This document shows positions 44,895-56,591 of a stretch of 64,000 bases of DNA, one piece after another. The notes beneath the pieces were generated by a model. It did not search any database. It was not told the origin of the DNA and saw only the letters and a program-made list of their open reading frames with translations. The DNA is taken from contig JACAAK010000003.1 in assembly GCA_025093985.1 (NCBI GenBank), positions 4,650,001-4,714,000 on the forward strand, in the 5' to 3' direction. The stretch comes from Calvatia gigantea. Its lineage: Eukaryota > Basidiomycota > Agaricomycetes > Agaricales > Lycoperdaceae. A program made the position numbers and the translations under genes. Position 1 is the first letter of the stretch. Each line of letters begins with the position of its first letter.

Positions 44895-45446
44895 TGTTAC
44901 GATCGGGTTACATGGGATATCGGCCGAAGGTTAGCCGCCAGGTGACGTCAGGTGAGAATGTACAGAGCAGGTGAATTTGGACGAGTACGAGATTTGGACT
45001 CAGTGGCTTCAACATATGTGTTGTGCCTTCCTGCTGTCGTCAAAGTCCGTATTTCAGGAGGGAGTAGGGTCAGAGGGTCAGAGGAACAGAGACAGAGAGG
45101 AACAGGATCAGAGGGTGTAATCGTGGTCAATAATCAGACTAAGGATTTACAAGCATGGGGACTAGGTTTATGTATATACTAGTCTGAAAAGCGGGAAGTA
45201 CGAAAGTAATGGTGAACAAAGAATGGACGGCCGCCGAGGACAGCCATCTAACAAGACACTGGGATCGAGTTCTAACTATAAGGCGATAGTGGAGAAGTTG
45301 AAGGGAATGGAGATTAAGACGGAAAACAGGATATCGGACCGACTGACAGAAAGAATGAAGAGCATCCAATGCAGCCAGACTAAGGTAACGATGACTACGA
45401 GTGGGGGAAGTGGATGAGAGCAGGCAAACATGCGCGGGTCATGACA
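44895..45446 (-). mobile_element. gypsy A 5' LTR
   Basis: This 552-bp LTR is paired with 16044-16591 and followed outside by GAGCA (45447-45451). Confidence 0.85.
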
Positions 45447-45451
45447 GAGCA

Positions 45452-46727
45452 CCCTTTTGATCCCCCACTGTTCCTTACCCAAAAAATCATAGAAACATTG
45501 TTAAATATATTTGACTTGAGGATTGTTTAAATACCTCATAGTAGATGCCTTGTTGTGTTTGAAATTTATGTACTAATGAACCCTTAACTTCTGTATTGAT
45601 TGATGACTTATCACTCTGTGTAATACAAAGCTCAAGTTTCTATGTCAGTACTCTGAGAGGTAGGTATGTGGCCCCCCTCTGAAACAGGCAGTTGAAGGTA
45701 ATTGGCTTAGTGAGGAGCCATTGTTAATGATTTATGCTAAGAAATGTTCAGGGTATGGGTCTTGATATGCTCAGATCAGGCTCAAACTTCTACTACTTTT
45801 TAAGGATATGAAATCAGGGACACTTATTAAGATGTTGGAGCTCTGTCATCTTATAAAAGTCAGAGATTTGTCCTGGAAAGAAACTGCATGTGATACTACA
45901 GCAACACTACAGTCTGGAGCCCTGTATGTTTCTCTAATAGGCTAATGCCTCATACTTACATTTAGACAGGTGTTCAATGTATTTTAAATATATATGCACT
46001 GGTGCCACCCTAGAGATTCCAAGTCTGTAACCTGTGAAACTATAAAATTCAAACCATGGAAATGTCAAAGAATTGATGTATCTTCTGTCTTGGACCACTG
46101 TTTGGCTCTTAATATTAAAAAAAAATGTGGTAACATATAAAGAACATTGATCAAGTCTGTGATAATAGACAGATCTTGATTGAAGCATATTTAGCAAGGC
46201 TCCCCCCTTCCTCTTAGTAGAGAAATCCACACCAATCATCAAGGTATACTTGCACAAAGCAGTTTCTCCCCACTGTAGTGTTTAAGTTCAAAAAGAAGCA
46301 TGATCTATCACAGAGTACAAAAAAAGATTACAAGTTGGGTAGAAATTAGGAAGGAGGAACCTCAGAACAAGTGACAGTGGCAGATGTGGTCTTTGTTTGG
46401 TGCAGTCAGAGTCATGTCTGAGCTCTTTTCCTCTTGCCTAATTGATGTAAGATTGGTATACTCCTGCTGCCTGGCTCATCCTGATCTTCTCAGCCACCCT
46501 CCCTTCTCAACAATCTAAGGATCCAAACCCTAGTCTAGTCTTCCTCAAGAAACTCCTTCAAGCTTCAAGGGACATCTCTAGGGTAACATGATCTAAGCTC
46601 AAAGCTTCAAGAGTCACACTTCCTTATGCTGGGTCTTGACAAGCAAGGTTCTTGACCTCTGACATCATGACTGAACCTTTATCTGAGGCAGGGCTTATTT
46701 AACAACTCTTGAACCCTGTACTCTAGT
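45452..46727. other. AT-rich intergenic stretch
   Basis: I see no gene: no long frame, no splice pattern. This is the right flank of the gypsy A insertion and is CpG-poor. I could not match it to the hydrolase fragment on the left side. Confidence 0.4.
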
Positions 46728-46907
46728 CCAATCTTTATTTATTTATCACATATATTTCTAGTTCGCCTCCTTATGACTCATTCTGAGTCATGTTTCTGTT
46801 TATATCTTGTATTTCCCACTAGCAAACTTCTATCTACTCATCTCTATCTTCTTGTGACTCATATTCCTTCTTTATCTATTCATTACTTATTCCCTATGAC
46901 TCCTTAG
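46728..46907 (+). mobile_element. gypsy C LTR fragment
   Basis: It matches 56050-56229 of the solo LTR (CAATCTTTATTTATTTATCA onward) in the same orientation. It is cut on the right by the copia LTR and fades on the left. Confidence 0.65.
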
Positions 46908-47449
46908 TGTTGAATCTCGCTCCGTACCACTACGTTGGTTCAGTCTATTTATAGCTGAAATGGGGTTCGAGTATTTCACCTTCAGAGGGTCGATAATAAC
47001 GGACACTATTATGGACTACGCACGTAGGATACCGCACTGCAAGTAGCAGGTAGATACTATGCATGGAACCTTCTAGTACATGCGGACGTGCACAGTATGC
47101 TCACATTATGCTACTGGTAGTTAGACCTCACCCGTATAAGGGTTTAGAGTGCACAGACCAGGGATATTAGTATATATACCCTTATGTAGCATTATAGTAT
47201 GTACGCCTTTTAGGTAGGCCTTCGGGCTAAGACACTATGTCTTCTCTCCTCTACGCTAGCTTCTCTAAGCATCGCTTCCCTTCTCCTCAAGACTCTCTGA
47301 GTACGCTGGTATAAGCAGGACTATATCCGCTACCATGCATCTCTCCTACTGGACCGTCTCCCGGATGAATACGACTACCCTCCACCGCTGACGCCTACAC
47401 GCTTAGGTAGTGTGAACTTATATTGGGATGTCTACTCGTTCTCTCAACA
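46908..47449 (+). mobile_element. Copia-N copy 2, 5' LTR
   Basis: This 542-bp LTR starts TGTTGAATCTCGCTCC and ends CTCTCAACA, close to 34551-35094. No matching flank duplication was found, as expected if the right side is rearranged. Confidence 0.85.
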
Positions 47450-47461
47450 GGTTATGGGCCC
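47450..47461 (+). promoter_or_regulatory. primer binding site of Copia-N copy 2
   Basis: GGTTATGGGCCC directly follows the LTR, the same half-tRNA-iMet complement as at 34538-34550. Nine bases later the sequence switches to the end of a gypsy B LTR. Confidence 0.7.
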
Positions 47462-47467
47462 CAACCG

Positions 47468-47510
47468 CCAGAGCTGCAACCTGAGGTCTAAACCGACTAA
47501 GGTCGTAACA
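47468..47510 (+). mobile_element. gypsy B 5' LTR, last 43 bp
   Basis: It matches 55891-55933 (GCCAGAGCTGCAACC to GGTCGTAACA). It is followed by TTTGGTTAAGCGTC, possibly a primer site offset by two bases. Confidence 0.75.
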
Positions 47511-47591
47511 TTTGGTTAAGCGTCATCACCTCACCTTGCAGGAGACAGAGTTGAAAAAGACTCGAACCACGACGAACCCAAGAGCCATTAT

Positions 47592-48472
47592 ATGAGCTTG
47601 AACCCCGACGAATACAGAGAACTGCAGCTTGAAGTTACAGACGACGAGCTTGAAACAGATAGTGAAACCGAGTCATCAGACGAAGAAGCAGAGAACCCTG
47701 AAGTACCTGCACTAGAAACGGTTGTAACAGACAACGAACCCGGAGAAACCACGCAAGGAGTAAACCCAACAGAAGTAGAAGCAGTTATATCAGAACTCTT
47801 CGACGAACTCGACATAGCAGAAGAACAGTTAGGACAACAGGAGAACCAAGACACCGAAACAGAATCAGAATCAGGAGACTCAGTAATGACGGACAACACT
47901 GCACCCGCCACAGCCCCTAGCACAAAGGGACTTGTGCCCGACCCAGGGTTCTTTGATGGAACACGAACCAAATTCGATGACTAGTGGAGAGCCATGACAC
48001 TCTTCATGAAATTCAACAAAGTTAGCACGGCAGATGATAAAGCTATAGCAGTCTTAGCCAGACTGAGGGGAGGAACAGCAGGAGCATATGCAGCAATGAA
48101 AGCGCCACAAATTCTGGAAGGAGAAGACTCTGTAGACTGGAAGGTCTTTGCAGAAGAATTCAAACGAACCTTCTCGGATGATGCCATGAATGCGAAGGCA
48201 GAATGGCAGATCGAAAAATTCAAACAGGGGAATAGGAACACGGCCGATTACCTCATCGAATTCGAGGTACTGAAAAACAAGGCAAAAACTGACAACCGAC
48301 ACGCCATGTTCCTGTTGCGAAAAAACACCCGACAAGATATTATCCACACCATCACAGGCTACCCTCCAGCCGCGCGACCTGATACGTACCCCGAGTGGAA
48401 GGAGGCCATACTGGCCGTCGGACAAGGATACGAAGCATCTGAATACCGAGGAGACAAGAAAACTAACTCGGA
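47592..48472 (+). pseudogene. gypsy B Gag fragment
   Basis: From MSLNPDEYRELQLE: a very acidic N-terminus, then GFFDGTRTKFDD-stop-WRAMTLF, a Retrotrans_gag region (SVDWKVFAEEFKRTFSDD, NTADYLIEFEVLKNKAK). The TAG at 47982-47984 replaces a likely Trp (TGG). The frame is cut at about 48472, where Copia-N leader resumes. No zinc knuckle remains. Confidence 0.8.
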
Positions 48473-51400
48473 CCACGTTAGCACACTGGTAGAGTTTGAG
48501 GAGGCTACGGTCGCTTTCAACCTGGGAGACAGTGGTACCTTTGGTCCACTTGATACCCTGTCTGACCCATGTTGTGAACGTGTGCACTACGCACAGCAGT
48601 CCTACATGATGCTGACACGTTGTTACCTGTTCTTGGTTTTTGATCTGGCAAACCGTCATCTCCGGTCTGGTTCGACCGCTTTAGGTCCGCTCCCCATTCT
48701 GGGTTGCAGCAGAACTGTTCCGTTCTGGTTGCTCCACCTTTGTTCTGGTATTCTCACTCTGATCGACGACGACGCTTTGGGCTTTCTCGGATTCTCTTCA
48801 GATCCGCCTCAGTAATTTACTATATGATGTATCATCTATGCTGAGCACTACGCTCTGCTTTGCTGGTAAATTAGCTGGTCTTCGTGACCGCAATAAATAC
48901 CGCAGTGTCAGGAAAATTATAAGCCTTGTGTTCTTGTGTTTCAAGTCGATTGGGCAAGTCCCACCTTGAGTAGAATAACACACCACGAGCATATACCTGA
49001 GCTATTTGACCCACTTAAGCTGGCAGCTATAAGCCGCTAAGGTCCGCTTAATCAAATAAAGCTGGGATATAGAAAACATCTTTGAGAAGTCCGCCAATTG
49101 TTCCTTCGCTTCAGGCTTCAACGCTTTACCCCTTCTACGACTATTCGACCACCGCTTTATTCTTTCCACGGATAGCTCATGCGCTTCAAGCGCTTTATGC
49201 CACGCTAAGGCAGTGGGCCACCGCATTTGCAGCGCTTACGTTGCAGCAGCACTTGCAGCATTCGCAAAAATATCCAAAGAAGATAGCAAGGAGAAGAACG
49301 CTTATCGCGTCCTTGCAAGCTGGGAAATAAGGGGAGAAGGATAATGAGCTGGTAATACCGCCATTATGTTGTTTTAGGAAATACTTCAGAATATAGTTTA
49401 AATATGTCGCTGGCTCAAGCGATTGCCGCCATATACTATTTCTCTTATAGAGGAGCTGCGTCGCTTTATATCGCGCCCTGCTTCTAGCATCAACGTTCCT
49501 TCACTTGTGTTAAGCGCATGATCACGCGCCCAAGTTTGAAGACCTGTTTAAAGTCAGAGCATGGACGAGCACGTTAAAATGCTTTGTCCGCCAACTACAG
49601 GAATAACAATGATTGCTTTAAGGAAGTTTGACTTTATGGAAGTCGCCATCCACGATTAGGATTTGAGCGCACCATTTAGCAACTATAATTGAGAAAGAGG
49701 ATGTGTTTAGCACCATACGATGCAACACGCCGACGAATTCCTTTAAGAAATCCTTTAGACCGCTCTTTACGGAGCTTGGTGCCGGAGGAGTTCTTGTGTC
49801 GCCATCTTCGGATGTCGCTGACCTTGATACCAATGGAAGGATATACGGTAGTACTTTTGACTTCATACTCCTTGATAAATGCTACGAATAACGGTGTGCC
49901 GCGTGAGATGTAAGCGTTGGCTATAAATCCTTTTCTACGCAACAAGTGAGAAATCCTTACGGGTTATATGAAGATGATAGCGGGAGCATGTCGCTCTATT
50001 CACTTGAGAAGAATATCCTATATAGGATCTCGTGAATCGCATCATTACAAAGAAAGGAAATTACGACACGTCTAGGAATTAGCAGAATAGCTCCCAACGT
50101 ATAACGGTTGAGCTTCAGCACTGTGTCACCAGAATTAATTCTCAGACCTCGCCGCTTTATATTAGGCTTGAGGCAAGAAACTGGAATCCTGCGGGAACGA
50201 CAAGTATCTGAACTGCTTCCAAATTCCAGCATTTGTCTATGACATTAGGGATAAAGATTTGTAGCGCCACATTTGTGTGCGGCCAATCTATATCGAGAAA
50301 ATCTTATAACGTATGTCCTCGAGTGTAATACTTTTGAGGCAATCGTTGAAGGTCACCACCTTTGCAATAAGTCATGAAGAGCTGTTTTAGTTCACCCAAT
50401 CTCATCGTTGTACACGAACTTGCGATTATAAGCAAGGAGATGTCTGGTGGTTGAACATTACGCCTACTAGACTATATCGTTTGACATCATCGAACAGAAC
50501 TTCCCAAGATTATGCCTTCTCCACTCGTCTTTTACGACTTGTCGAGATGTTGCATTATTTCATCGCCACTCTGGATTACTTCACAAGGGAAGTTGCATCA
50601 GTACCTTTATCCAGAATCCTTTATACGAATATCCTCGTCCTTGAGCGTAATACTCGGACTTGATGAAATTGCTAGTCGTCCATTACGACGCTACTCTATG
50701 ACCTCTCATCTCATGACGATAGTTGTCCTCCTTCGAAAGAAGTTATGAGGCTCTAAGATTCATTAGAGAAACCTCTACAGTATAGCTGACAACGGCCAAT
50801 GTCGCAACTGATTATGGAGGAGAGTTTGTCTAAAAAGAGAGCAATAGCAAATATTCGAGGCATGAATAACCCACTTAAAAACCTCCTACTCTCAATGCTT
50901 TCGCAACGGTTGATGTAGAGAGACTGATCCGCACTACACTTCGAGAGCCTAAAAGCTTTATGGCAACAGGAATGTCTTACCCGTCTCAGTGGTAGTTAGC
51001 GTTGACTAGAGCGTAACGCGCCAGTCCAAGCGTTTATAGTGGAAGACACTTAATTGTGTAAATCAAGGGATAAACCATTAATTTGGTTCTGTACTGTGGG
51101 TTTGGCTTCGCGGCGCATCAGTTAACATGATGACCGCCCAAACATGATCGCTTATTCGGGATGTAACATACCTCGATCGTTTGATCAACGAGAACTTTTG
51201 AGTTCAAGCAGCATACAGAAAGGCTTAACGTTCTACCAACAATCCATATCTTGGATGCCTTACTCGATGAGGGAATATACCCTTAAACGTCATGATTCAG
51301 AAACTGGATAGCAGTAAAACCAGTTCATTTGCAAAGAAGAGAGCAAAACCTGCACGAAGCAAGAGATAGCAATTTCTTTATCCGCCATCTTTGGATGTCG

Positions 51401-52268
51401 CAGGATATATTCCATTAAACTCCACAATCACCTCCTGATTCCTTTCCATTTTCATTCGAGAAATCTCCGCCCACCATATCCTATGTCTTACGCTGACATA
51501 TTCGCCAATTTGATGCAGAAATATGCGCATCCTTTACAGGATATCTACCGCTCTTGACACACCACACTTCTGTGTCGCCACTTATGTGGTACGACCGTTG
51601 TGGAGGAGTTATAGTATAAAAACGCTGGTTGATATGCATTGTACAATTGAACCTGACTAGGAAAGACCGCACTGTTCATTACGCGGGTCACCTACAGGTA
51701 GACTATAATGGATTAGGCGTTCAATTTCAAAGAAGAACTCGTTTGGACTCACCGACTAGAGTTGGACAAGCATAAGACTTGCTACACGTTCACGCTAGCG
51801 TCTACCAGAAAAGCGCAACAGCTCGGATATATCATCCTAAAAATATGTGATGGTTATACCTCCATATGAGCTTTCACCTCGCATAGCTTAACAAACTTGC
51901 GAGAAAATTCTTTTATTTCTGGAATGGCATCGATAATGATCCGCCATTGACAATGCGCGTTGACATTTAAATCGAAAACACTCGTTGCTGAGGGAGGAGT
52001 ACAGTAAAACAAGTTCTTAATCGCTGGTAAATAACCGCATACGATTAAAGCTTTCAATGGCTACACTTCGCTGGTCCGTCTTAATTGATGTGCGCCGCGG
52101 TGGTTCGTAACATGATAAACACTCTCTGAGCCCTAAAAAGCAATATGATTGAGTAACATGTATTATGAAACTTAACATGCTGAAAAGCATGGAGGAGAAC
52201 AACGGATACAGTATTCTTACTCCAAATCTGATGACCGCCTTATCCTGTGCTTAACAGCAAAGGAACTA
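48473..52268 (+). pseudogene. Copia-N copy 2 leader and decayed pol
   Basis: It is the inverted counterpart of 30790-34520. Segments align in order with the intact copia: 50700-50830 with 11090-11220 (integrase), 51700-51770 with 12180-12260 (linker), 51910-52010 with 12420-12510, and 52200-52250 with 12690-12750 (RT start). Spacing is close to the original, but stops are frequent and no frame is usable. Confidence 0.65.
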
Positions 52269-52668
52269 TTCGAACCTACAGTGATGTTCTTCGGTCTTAG
52301 TAATTCACCTGGAACGTTCTCAAGAATGATGGCGAGCATCTTCCGAGACCTGTTACGCGACGGAGACATAGTGAACTATATGGACGACTTCGCAATCCCG
52401 GGAGACACCAAAGAACAATTACGAGAACGAACCATCCGGTTCCTAGAAAGAGCAGCCGAACACAACCTGTGCTTCAAACGATCCAAATGCATCTTCGACG
52501 CCGAAGAAATCCCAATGTTAGGAGTAACAGTAGGACACGGACGCATTGAAATGGAGGCCGAAAAAGTAAAATCAGTACGAGAATGGCCCCAACCGCACAA
52601 CAAGAAAGGGATAGAAAGATTCCTTGGGTTTGCCAACTACTACCACCGATTTGTAAAGAACTTCAGCA
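52269..52668 (+). pseudogene. gypsy B reverse-transcriptase fragment
   Basis: An open frame of about 130 residues covers the RT palm and thumb: EPTVMFFGLSNSPGTFSRMM, NYMDDFAIPGDTKEQL, RRSKC-like KRSKCIFDAEEI, FLGFANYYHRFVKNFSKI. The YMDD box is intact. Both ends join abruptly to Copia-N sequence. In Copia-N copy 1 the same place holds about 535 bp of copia pol instead (30255-30790). Confidence 0.85.
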
Positions 52669-53548
52669 AGATATTCCTTTCCGCCACAGTCGCTGGAAAA
52701 ATATATTCATAGGACTTTCAATTGTTCCTATCGCCTCTCGCGAGCTGCTGATAAAACAAATGGGGAGTTATCCCCGCCGATGTCTCAAGATGAGCGCCTT
52801 AGGCAAAAATAACATTAGGAAATTATTCCTTCCTCCTCTAACGAGCTGTAGGAGAAAATATTATAAGGTTTACGCTTTTACCTTTCCACCTCTAACGAGT
52901 TGCTGGATAAAATAAATCAGGAACATATTCCTTCATACTCGATCAAGAGTCGACTGTAAAAATATGGCAGGAACTTATTCCTTTCGCAAGATAAAAATAT
53001 GATAGGGTTTAACGATCCTTTCTCTCTTTCACAAGATCGAGGAAAAACTTCATAGGTTTTGAATGTAACCTTCCGCCTCTTCGTGAGTCGACGGTAAAAC
53101 ATCTACATGGAATTTATCCATCCGCCTCAATTTGAGAGTCCGGAAAAATATGCAGGGTCAATTTCAAGATCCTTCCACCTCTTCGGAGTTGTATGGAAAA
53201 ACAAATAAGGGACTTAATCGTTCCTCCCTCCTTTTCGGAGTTGATGGGAAATAACAAAAAGTGTGTATGCATTCCTTGGGACTGAATCCTTAATCCGCAT
53301 CGGCCGAAATGCCTTTTGCATGGAGGAAAATTGCATGAGACCACTTCCATTTGCGAATCCATTAATTTGGAATTTGTTCGAGTAAAATCAGAACAAGGCT
53401 TGTAGCATCATTGCTTCGCCGGCTCACAGGACTGCCGCGGTTAATTGACCTACATAACCGCAAAGTGACGGCCTTGGTTATGCTGGCTTAATACTGCCAC
53501 TTTCCTGATCTCACAATAAATCGCATGCTGAATAAGCAAAAAATGGTA
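52669..53548 (-). repeat. Copia-N hairpin tandem array, copy 2
   Basis: It is the inverted counterpart of 29687-30255 plus 26083-26388. The 50-bp periodic pattern with GAGTCG and CCTCTTCGGAGT hairpins is clear from 52669 to about 53250. The remainder is non-repetitive and AT-rich. Confidence 0.6.
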
Positions 53549-54544
53549 CCTCATTGGGCCACTACCCGAATCAGAAGGAAAGGACGCTATCCTAGTCATT
53601 GTCGACCGATTCTCAAAAATGATACGACTCATAGCGACAAGAACGGATGTTTCCTCAAAAGAACTAGCACAGCACTACCGAGATGAAATATGGAAGCTAC
53701 ACGGAATACCGAGGAAAGTCCTTAGCGACCGAGGACCACAGTTTGCATCCGAATTCACCGGCGAACTGTTCAAAGGACTAGGAATAGAACGAAACCTATC
53801 AACGGCCTATCACCCACAAACCGACGGACAAACAGAAAGGATTAACAGAGAAGTCGAAACATACCTGAGGATATACTGTAACTATGACCAAAACGACTGG
53901 GCAAAATGGCTACCCATGGCCGAATTCCAATACAACGACAAGAAACACACCGGAACTCAGATGACGCCGTTCTACCTGAACTACGGAAGACACCCCTGGA
54001 AAGGAAAGGAAAACGGAACGACGAACAACCCTAGCAGTACGGAGTTCCTAAAACAGCTCCAGAATGCAAGAAACAATACCACTTCCGCACTACGATCATA
54101 CCAAGAAAAGATGAAACGGACACACGATAACAGCAAGATGAACACAAGGACATATCAGATCAACGATGAAGTATGGCTAGAAAACACCAACATCCATACC
54201 AATCAATCATCAAAGAAGCTAGGCCAAAAAAGGTATGGGCCTTTCCGAATTAAGGAAAAAATAGGAGAAGCGGCATATCGGCTGGCGATACCAGAAGGAT
54301 GGGCCATCCATGATGTGTTTAACGAGCAACTATTAACCCCGGCACAAAAGACATCATTCCACATCCAAAAGGAAGCACCAGCGCCCGAACCAATGATCAT
54401 CAACAATGAAGAAGAGTACGAAGTGGAAGAAGTCTGAGGAAAACGACGAAAAGGAAGGGGATATCAATTCCTTATTCACTGGAAGGGATACAGTAACGAA
54501 GAAGATACGTGGACAGCGGAGTCAAACTTGCAAAACGCCCAAGA
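53549..54544 (+). pseudogene. gypsy B integrase core and C-terminus
   Basis: It is open from about 53560: GPLPESEGKDAILVIVDRFS, LHGIPRKVLSDRGPQFASEF and AYHPQTDGQTERINREVETY (catalytic Asp, Asp, Glu), then the C-terminal fold (VWLENTNIHTNQSSKKLGQK, WAIHDVFNEQLLTP). The chromodomain start EEYEVEEV is followed by a stop at 54435; in another frame the tail GYSNEEDTWTAESNLQNAQD continues to the seam. The N-terminal zinc finger is missing. It is much better preserved than 27566-29055. Confidence 0.85.
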
Positions 54545-55012
54545 CACGCTTAGGTAGTGTGAACTTATATTGGGATGTCTACTCGTTCTCTCAACACTTC
54601 AGAGGGTCGATAATAACGGACCATCACGGACTACGTACGCAGTAGTTGTACCGTCCTTTAGGTAGTCGGTTATACCCTCCGCATGGAACCTTCTAGTACA
54701 TGCGTCGTACACAGTATGCTCACATTATGCTACTGGTAGTTAGACCTCACCCGTATAAGGGTTTAGAGTGCACAGACCAGGGATATTAGTATATATACCC
54801 TTATGTAGCATTATAGTATGTACGCCTTTTAGGTAGGCCTTCGGGCTAAGACACTATGTCTTCTCTCCTCTACGCTAGCTTCTCTAAGCATCGCTTCCCT
54901 TCTCCTCAAGACTCTCTGAGTACGATGGTATAAGCAGGACTATGTCCGCTACCACGCGCCTCTCCTACTGGACCGTCTCCCGGATGAATATGACTACCCT
55001 CCACCGCTGACG
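54545..55012 (+). mobile_element. permuted copia LTR fragment
   Basis: The last 50 bp of the copia LTR (CGCTTAGGTAGTG to CTCAACA) come first. They are followed directly by the part that normally lies about 75 bp from the LTR start (CTTCAGAGGGTCG) up to CCACCGCTGACG. The first 75 bp of the LTR are missing. The order is therefore circularly permuted. The right seam joins gypsy B ORF3. Confidence 0.75.
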
Positions 55013-55607
55013 TCAAGTTCACAGCCTTCAGAACCGTGTTGACCTCGCTCTAGAGGTATTCAACCACCTCGACATCGCCAATATCTTCCTAGAGCTCGCA
55101 GACGTCGCTATGAACTTACTAGGACGCGACAAGACCTCGGAAGACCCAGACATCGATCAACTCGTTACACGCATTGGAATCACTCTTGCCGACCTACACA
55201 CCACCATCCGTTCCCCACCAGCCAAACGAGCAGACACGCCCATGGACGAAGAGACCACCGTCTCAATGAAAGAAGAGGTTAATGCACTCCGACGATTCAT
55301 AAAGACTATCACTCCACCACAGATCGTATCGGTTTTTCTTCCACCAGCAAGATTCCGCAGTGTACTACCAGGCCAAGAGAAGGACCAACATTATTGGAAA
55401 GCGATAGTCAAGAGCTACTGGGACAACTCAACCGTCACCGAATTCCCCTTCAACGGAGTCCCAGTCCCTATCCGTCAAGATGGCCGCAGCCACTTACCCG
55501 TCTTCTTCGCACGCTCCAACGAAGGAAAGTACCTCATCGGAGCCACCAAGAAAGCCCTCGCCGCCGCCGTAGTCAATGGAGAATTCGACGAACTTCCTGA
55601 GGCATGA
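55013..55607 (+). CDS. gypsy B third ORF, C-terminal part
   Basis: An open frame runs from the seam (VHSLQNRVDLALEVFNHLDI) to TGA 55605-55607, just before the polypurine tract and LTR. The first ATG is 55110. It contains a helical start and a compact C-terminal region (IVSVFLPPARFRSVLPGQEK, HYWKAIVKSYWDN, LPVFFARSNEGKYLIG). I do not recognise a domain. The N-terminus is cut by the LTR seam. Its place, after integrase on the same strand, matches ORF3 of family C, but I see no sequence likeness. Confidence 0.55.
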
Positions 55608-55611
55608 AGTC

Positions 55612-55625
55612 TAATCGGGGGGTAT
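55612..55625 (+). promoter_or_regulatory. gypsy B polypurine tract
   Basis: TAATCGGGGGGTAT stands directly before the LTR start TGTTATGAG. Confidence 0.65.
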
Positions 55626-55933
55626 TGTTATGAGTTTCCACCGATCATAACGAGTTCCGTTCTATTCTGCATTCCTGACTATCTACGTACCTGTTTCAGT
55701 TATTCTAGTCCAGCGTTCTCCGATGATATGACTCGTATCGACTACTACGTCTTGACCGGACGTTTCATGTAGTTACTCCATCCGTTCAACCGGATAACTC
55801 TAGACGTACTTAAGCGTACATACACCCTGCTGTATTCGGTACGCTTAACCACCTTTTGTTCTCTTTCCCTTATTCGCCCTCAAGACTTAGCCAGAGCTGC
55901 AACCTGAGGTCTAAACCGACTAAGGTCGTAACA
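55626..55933 (+). mobile_element. gypsy B 3' LTR (308 bp)
   Basis: It starts TGTTATGAGTTTCC and ends GGTCGTAACA. Its last 43 bp match 47468-47510, and its first 85 bp match 21897-21985 in diverged form. Confidence 0.8.
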
Positions 55934-55959
55934 TCTATACCCCATTCTTTCTGTACTTG

Positions 55960-56586
55960 TGTTACAAACTTAACTATAGGCTAACTTTATTCCTTTACAA
56001 TGTATTAACCTTCTATTAGACTTTTCTTATTTTTCCATATACTCCAGTCCAATCTTTATTTATTTATCACATATATTTCTAGTTTGCCTCCTTATGACTC
56101 ATTCTGAGTCATGTTTCTGTTTATATCTTGTATTTCCCACTAGCAAACTTCTATCTACTCATCTCTATCTTCTTGTAACTCATATTCCTTCTTTATCTAT
56201 TTATTACTTATTCCCCATGACTTCTTAGATTACCAATTAACCCATAGTAGTCTTCCATTGACTCATATCTTTTTACTATGTAATTACTCATCTCTTATAC
56301 ATAGCTAGTATATAAACCTTAAGTAGTACACTTGTATTACCTTAGGTTATTCTAGTAACAAGCTTCCTTATCTTCACTTGTCTACTACAAGGTTAACAAC
56401 CTTGGGGACTGCAGTGACACTTAACTCAGACTTCTCAGACAAGTGTGAGCTTCTACTCAAGGGAGGATCCAAAGTCTGTACAGAAATCATTGAGACTTGT
56501 TGAATACTCCTGGGCTATAGCATTGAACCTCTTCCTGAGTGGAGATGATCCAGGCCCAGTTGTGAAGTAAGGTAACACACATAACA
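55960..56586 (+). mobile_element. gypsy C-family solo LTR, target duplication ACTTG
   Basis: This diverged 627-bp LTR runs TGTTACAAACTT to CATAACA, inverted relative to 24328-24955. ACTTG is at 55955-55959 and 56587-56591. It is much older than the pair at 24328/42832. Confidence 0.85.
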
Positions 56587-56591
56587 ACTTG

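Larger units (their letters stand above)
16044..45446 (-). mobile_element. Ty3/gypsy family A element with nested insertions
   Basis: The LTRs are 44895-45446 (5') and 16044-16591 (3'), in minus orientation, starting TGTCATGACC and ending GTAACA. The 5-bp target duplication GAGCA flanks both outer ends. Gag is at 43460-44839, continued at 24299-24322; protease-RT-RNase H at about 21990-24221; the integrase C-terminus with chromodomain at 18040-18596; an antisense gene at 16740-17905; and a polypurine tract next to the 3' LTR. Two foreign blocks interrupt it: gypsy C (24328-43459, duplication GTTCC) and a block of repeat U, hydrolase fragment and LTRs (18597-21985) that replaces most of the integrase. 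Many stops are present, so it is inactive. Confidence 0.8.

Noticed and set aside
47588..47971. Ser-rich minus-strand frame
   Set aside because: Antisense shadow of the acidic gypsy B Gag N-terminus.
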